Shown piece after piece: positions 6,649 to 7,670 of a stretch of DNA of 7,670 nt. The stretch comes from Rhizobacter sp. (GTDB lineage: Bacteria > Pseudomonadota > Gammaproteobacteria > Burkholderiales > Burkholderiaceae_C). The stretch lies in contig JANXVK010000330.1 of assembly GCA_025351675.1 (NCBI GenBank), positions 1 through 7,670 on the forward strand, written 5' to 3'. The first letter of the stretch is position 1. Each line of letters begins with the position of its first letter. Both the position numbers and the translations under genes were made by a program. The notes beneath the pieces are model-generated. The model saw nothing but the letters and a program-made list of their open reading frames with translations. It ran no database searches and was not told where the DNA came from.

Positions 6649-7670
6649 AGCGAAACGCGCGGATCCGGACACGTTCGACTTCGTGATCGTCGGTGCCGGC
6701 GCCGCCGGCTGCGTGCTGGCGAACCGGCTCTCGGCCGATGGCAGATCGACCGTCTGCCTGCTCGAAGCGGGCCCGCCGGACGACAACGTCTTCATCCACG
6801 TTCCGGCCGGCTTCATCAAGCTCGCCTACGACCCGAAATACACCTGGCAGTACAAGACCGAGCCGGGCGAAGGCACGGCCGGACGGCGCATCCCGACGAC
6901 GCAGGGCAAGACGCTCGGCGGCTCGAGCGCGATTAACGGCTTCAACTGCACCCGCGGCCAGTCGCACGACTACGACGGCTGGGCGGCACGCGGCAACCCG
7001 GGCTGGGCCTATGCCGACGTGCTGCCCTACTTCAAACGCAGCGAGCGCCGCATCGGCGCGCACGTCGATTCGCGCTATCGCGGCATCGACGGGCCGTTGC
7101 CGATCGCCGATTGCGACTGGCGCCACCCGCTGTGCGATGCGTTCATCGCGAGCGCGCACGCGATCGGCGTCCCGCAGAACCCCGACTACAACGGCGCGCG
7201 TCAGGAAGGCGCGGGCTACTACCAGCGCTGGAGTCACAACGGCCGGCGCTGGAGCACCGCGAAGGCCTTTCTGCGGCCGGCGATGCAGCGGCCGAACCTG
7301 GCGGTGCGCACGAACGCGCAGGCGACGAAGCTGCTGCTCGAGGGCAAGCGCGCGGTCGGCGTCGCGTACGTGCAGGGCGCAGGCGGGCCGACGCGCGAAG
7401 TGCGTGCGCGCCGCGAGGTGATCCTGTCGGCCGGCGCGGCCAACACGCCGAAGCTGCTGATGCTGTCGGGCATCGGCGCGCCCGAGGTGCTCGCCGCCGT
7501 CGGCATCCCGGTGCTGCATGCGCTGCCCGGCGTCGGCGAGAACCTGCAAGATCATCACATGGTGCGCTCGGTCTGCCGCGTGAAGAACGCGACCACGCTG
7601 AACCAGACCGCGCGCGGCATGCGGCTGCTCGGGCAGATCGCGCTGTGGGCATGGCGGCGACCGAGCATCC
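6641..7670 (+). CDS. FAD-dependent GMC-family alcohol oxidoreductase, second copy, cut by window edge
   Basis: The first 343 residues of a second GMC flavoprotein are visible; the frame is open to the window edge, and about 200 more residues would be expected. It shows GAGAAG (18-23), E42 in VCLLEAGP, signature 1 as GKTLGGSSAINGFNCTRG (89-106), and signature 2 from G265 ending in SGIG (276-279). It aligns without gaps to the first copy over residues 1-107, with 61 identities by hand count, so the two are paralogs. A difference is NCT at 102-104 where the first copy has VYN, next to the flavin/active-site region; this may reflect a different substrate. The catalytic His and its partner lie beyond the window. 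The ATG at 6641 sits inside the end of the aldehyde dehydrogenase gene with no clear ribosome binding site, so translational coupling is likely. The protein has no signal peptide. Confidence 0.9.
   Translation, partial: MAEAKRADPDTFDFVIVGAGAAGCVLANRLSADGRSTVCLLEAGPPDDNVFIHVPAGFIKLAYDPKYTWQYKTEPGEGTAGRRIPTTQGKTLGGSSAINGFNCTRGQSHDYDGWAARGNPGWAYADVLPYFKRSERRIGAHVDSRYRGIDGPLPIADCDWRHPLCDAFIASAHAIGVPQNPDYNGARQEGAGYYQRWSHNGRRWSTAKAFLRPAMQRPNLAVRTNAQATKLLLEGKRAVGVAYVQGAGGPTREVRARREVILSAGAANTPKLLMLSGIGAPEVLAAVGIPVLHALPGVGENLQDHHMVRSVCRVKNATTLNQTARGMRLLGQIALWAWRRPSI
6751..6768 (+). repeat. 18-nt direct repeat, second copy, in the second GMC gene
   Basis: This is the partner of 3628-3645 and encodes the same VCLLEA segment at the same residue numbers in the paralogous protein. 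Confidence 0.6.
6900..6918 (+). repeat. 19-nt direct repeat, second copy, at GMC signature 1
   Basis: This is the partner of 3777-3795, at the identical residue position of the second GMC protein. Confidence 0.6.

Noticed and set aside
4954..6819. Long open frame on the minus strand opposite the aldehyde dehydrogenase
   Set aside because: It is a shadow of the ALDH gene, which has a full catalytic motif set on the + strand. The antisense product shows no recognisable domain.

Overview
This 7.67-kb window comes from a very GC-rich bacterial chromosome or large replicon (about two thirds G+C or more by eye, with G or C at most third codon positions). Codon style, dense gene packing and a fused LivM-LivG protein suggest a betaproteobacterium of the order Burkholderiales. 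That placement is an inference, because the window has no rRNA or other taxonomic marker.

All real genes lie on the + strand and look like one polycistronic unit. Positions 54-3518 encode the membrane and ATPase parts of a branched-chain amino acid-type (HAAT/Liv) ABC importer: a LivH permease, a single-chain LivM permease-LivG ATPase fusion, and LivF. Positions 3518-6648 encode an FAD-dependent GMC-family alcohol oxidoreductase and an NAD(P)-dependent aldehyde dehydrogenase. A second GMC oxidoreductase, paralogous to the first, starts at 6641 and runs off the right edge. Neighbouring genes overlap by 1 or 8 nt (TGATG, ATGTCTGA, TGATG, ATGGCTGA), except for one 23-nt gap before the aldehyde dehydrogenase. 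No promoter, terminator, RNA gene, CRISPR array or mobile element was found. No stretch over 300 bases lacks a gene; non-coding DNA is limited to the first 53 bases and the 23-nt gap.

The likely joint function is import of a small organic compound through the Liv-type transporter, followed by cytoplasmic oxidation: alcohol to aldehyde by the GMC enzymes (neither has a signal peptide), then aldehyde to acid by the aldehyde dehydrogenase. The substrate cannot be read from the sequence. The periplasmic binding protein that would set transporter specificity is not in the window.

Points worth a second look are the physical coupling of transporter and oxidation genes, the LivM-LivG fusion, two GMC paralogs flanking one aldehyde dehydrogenase, and a Cys in the first GMC enzyme where the second catalytic His/Asn normally sits.
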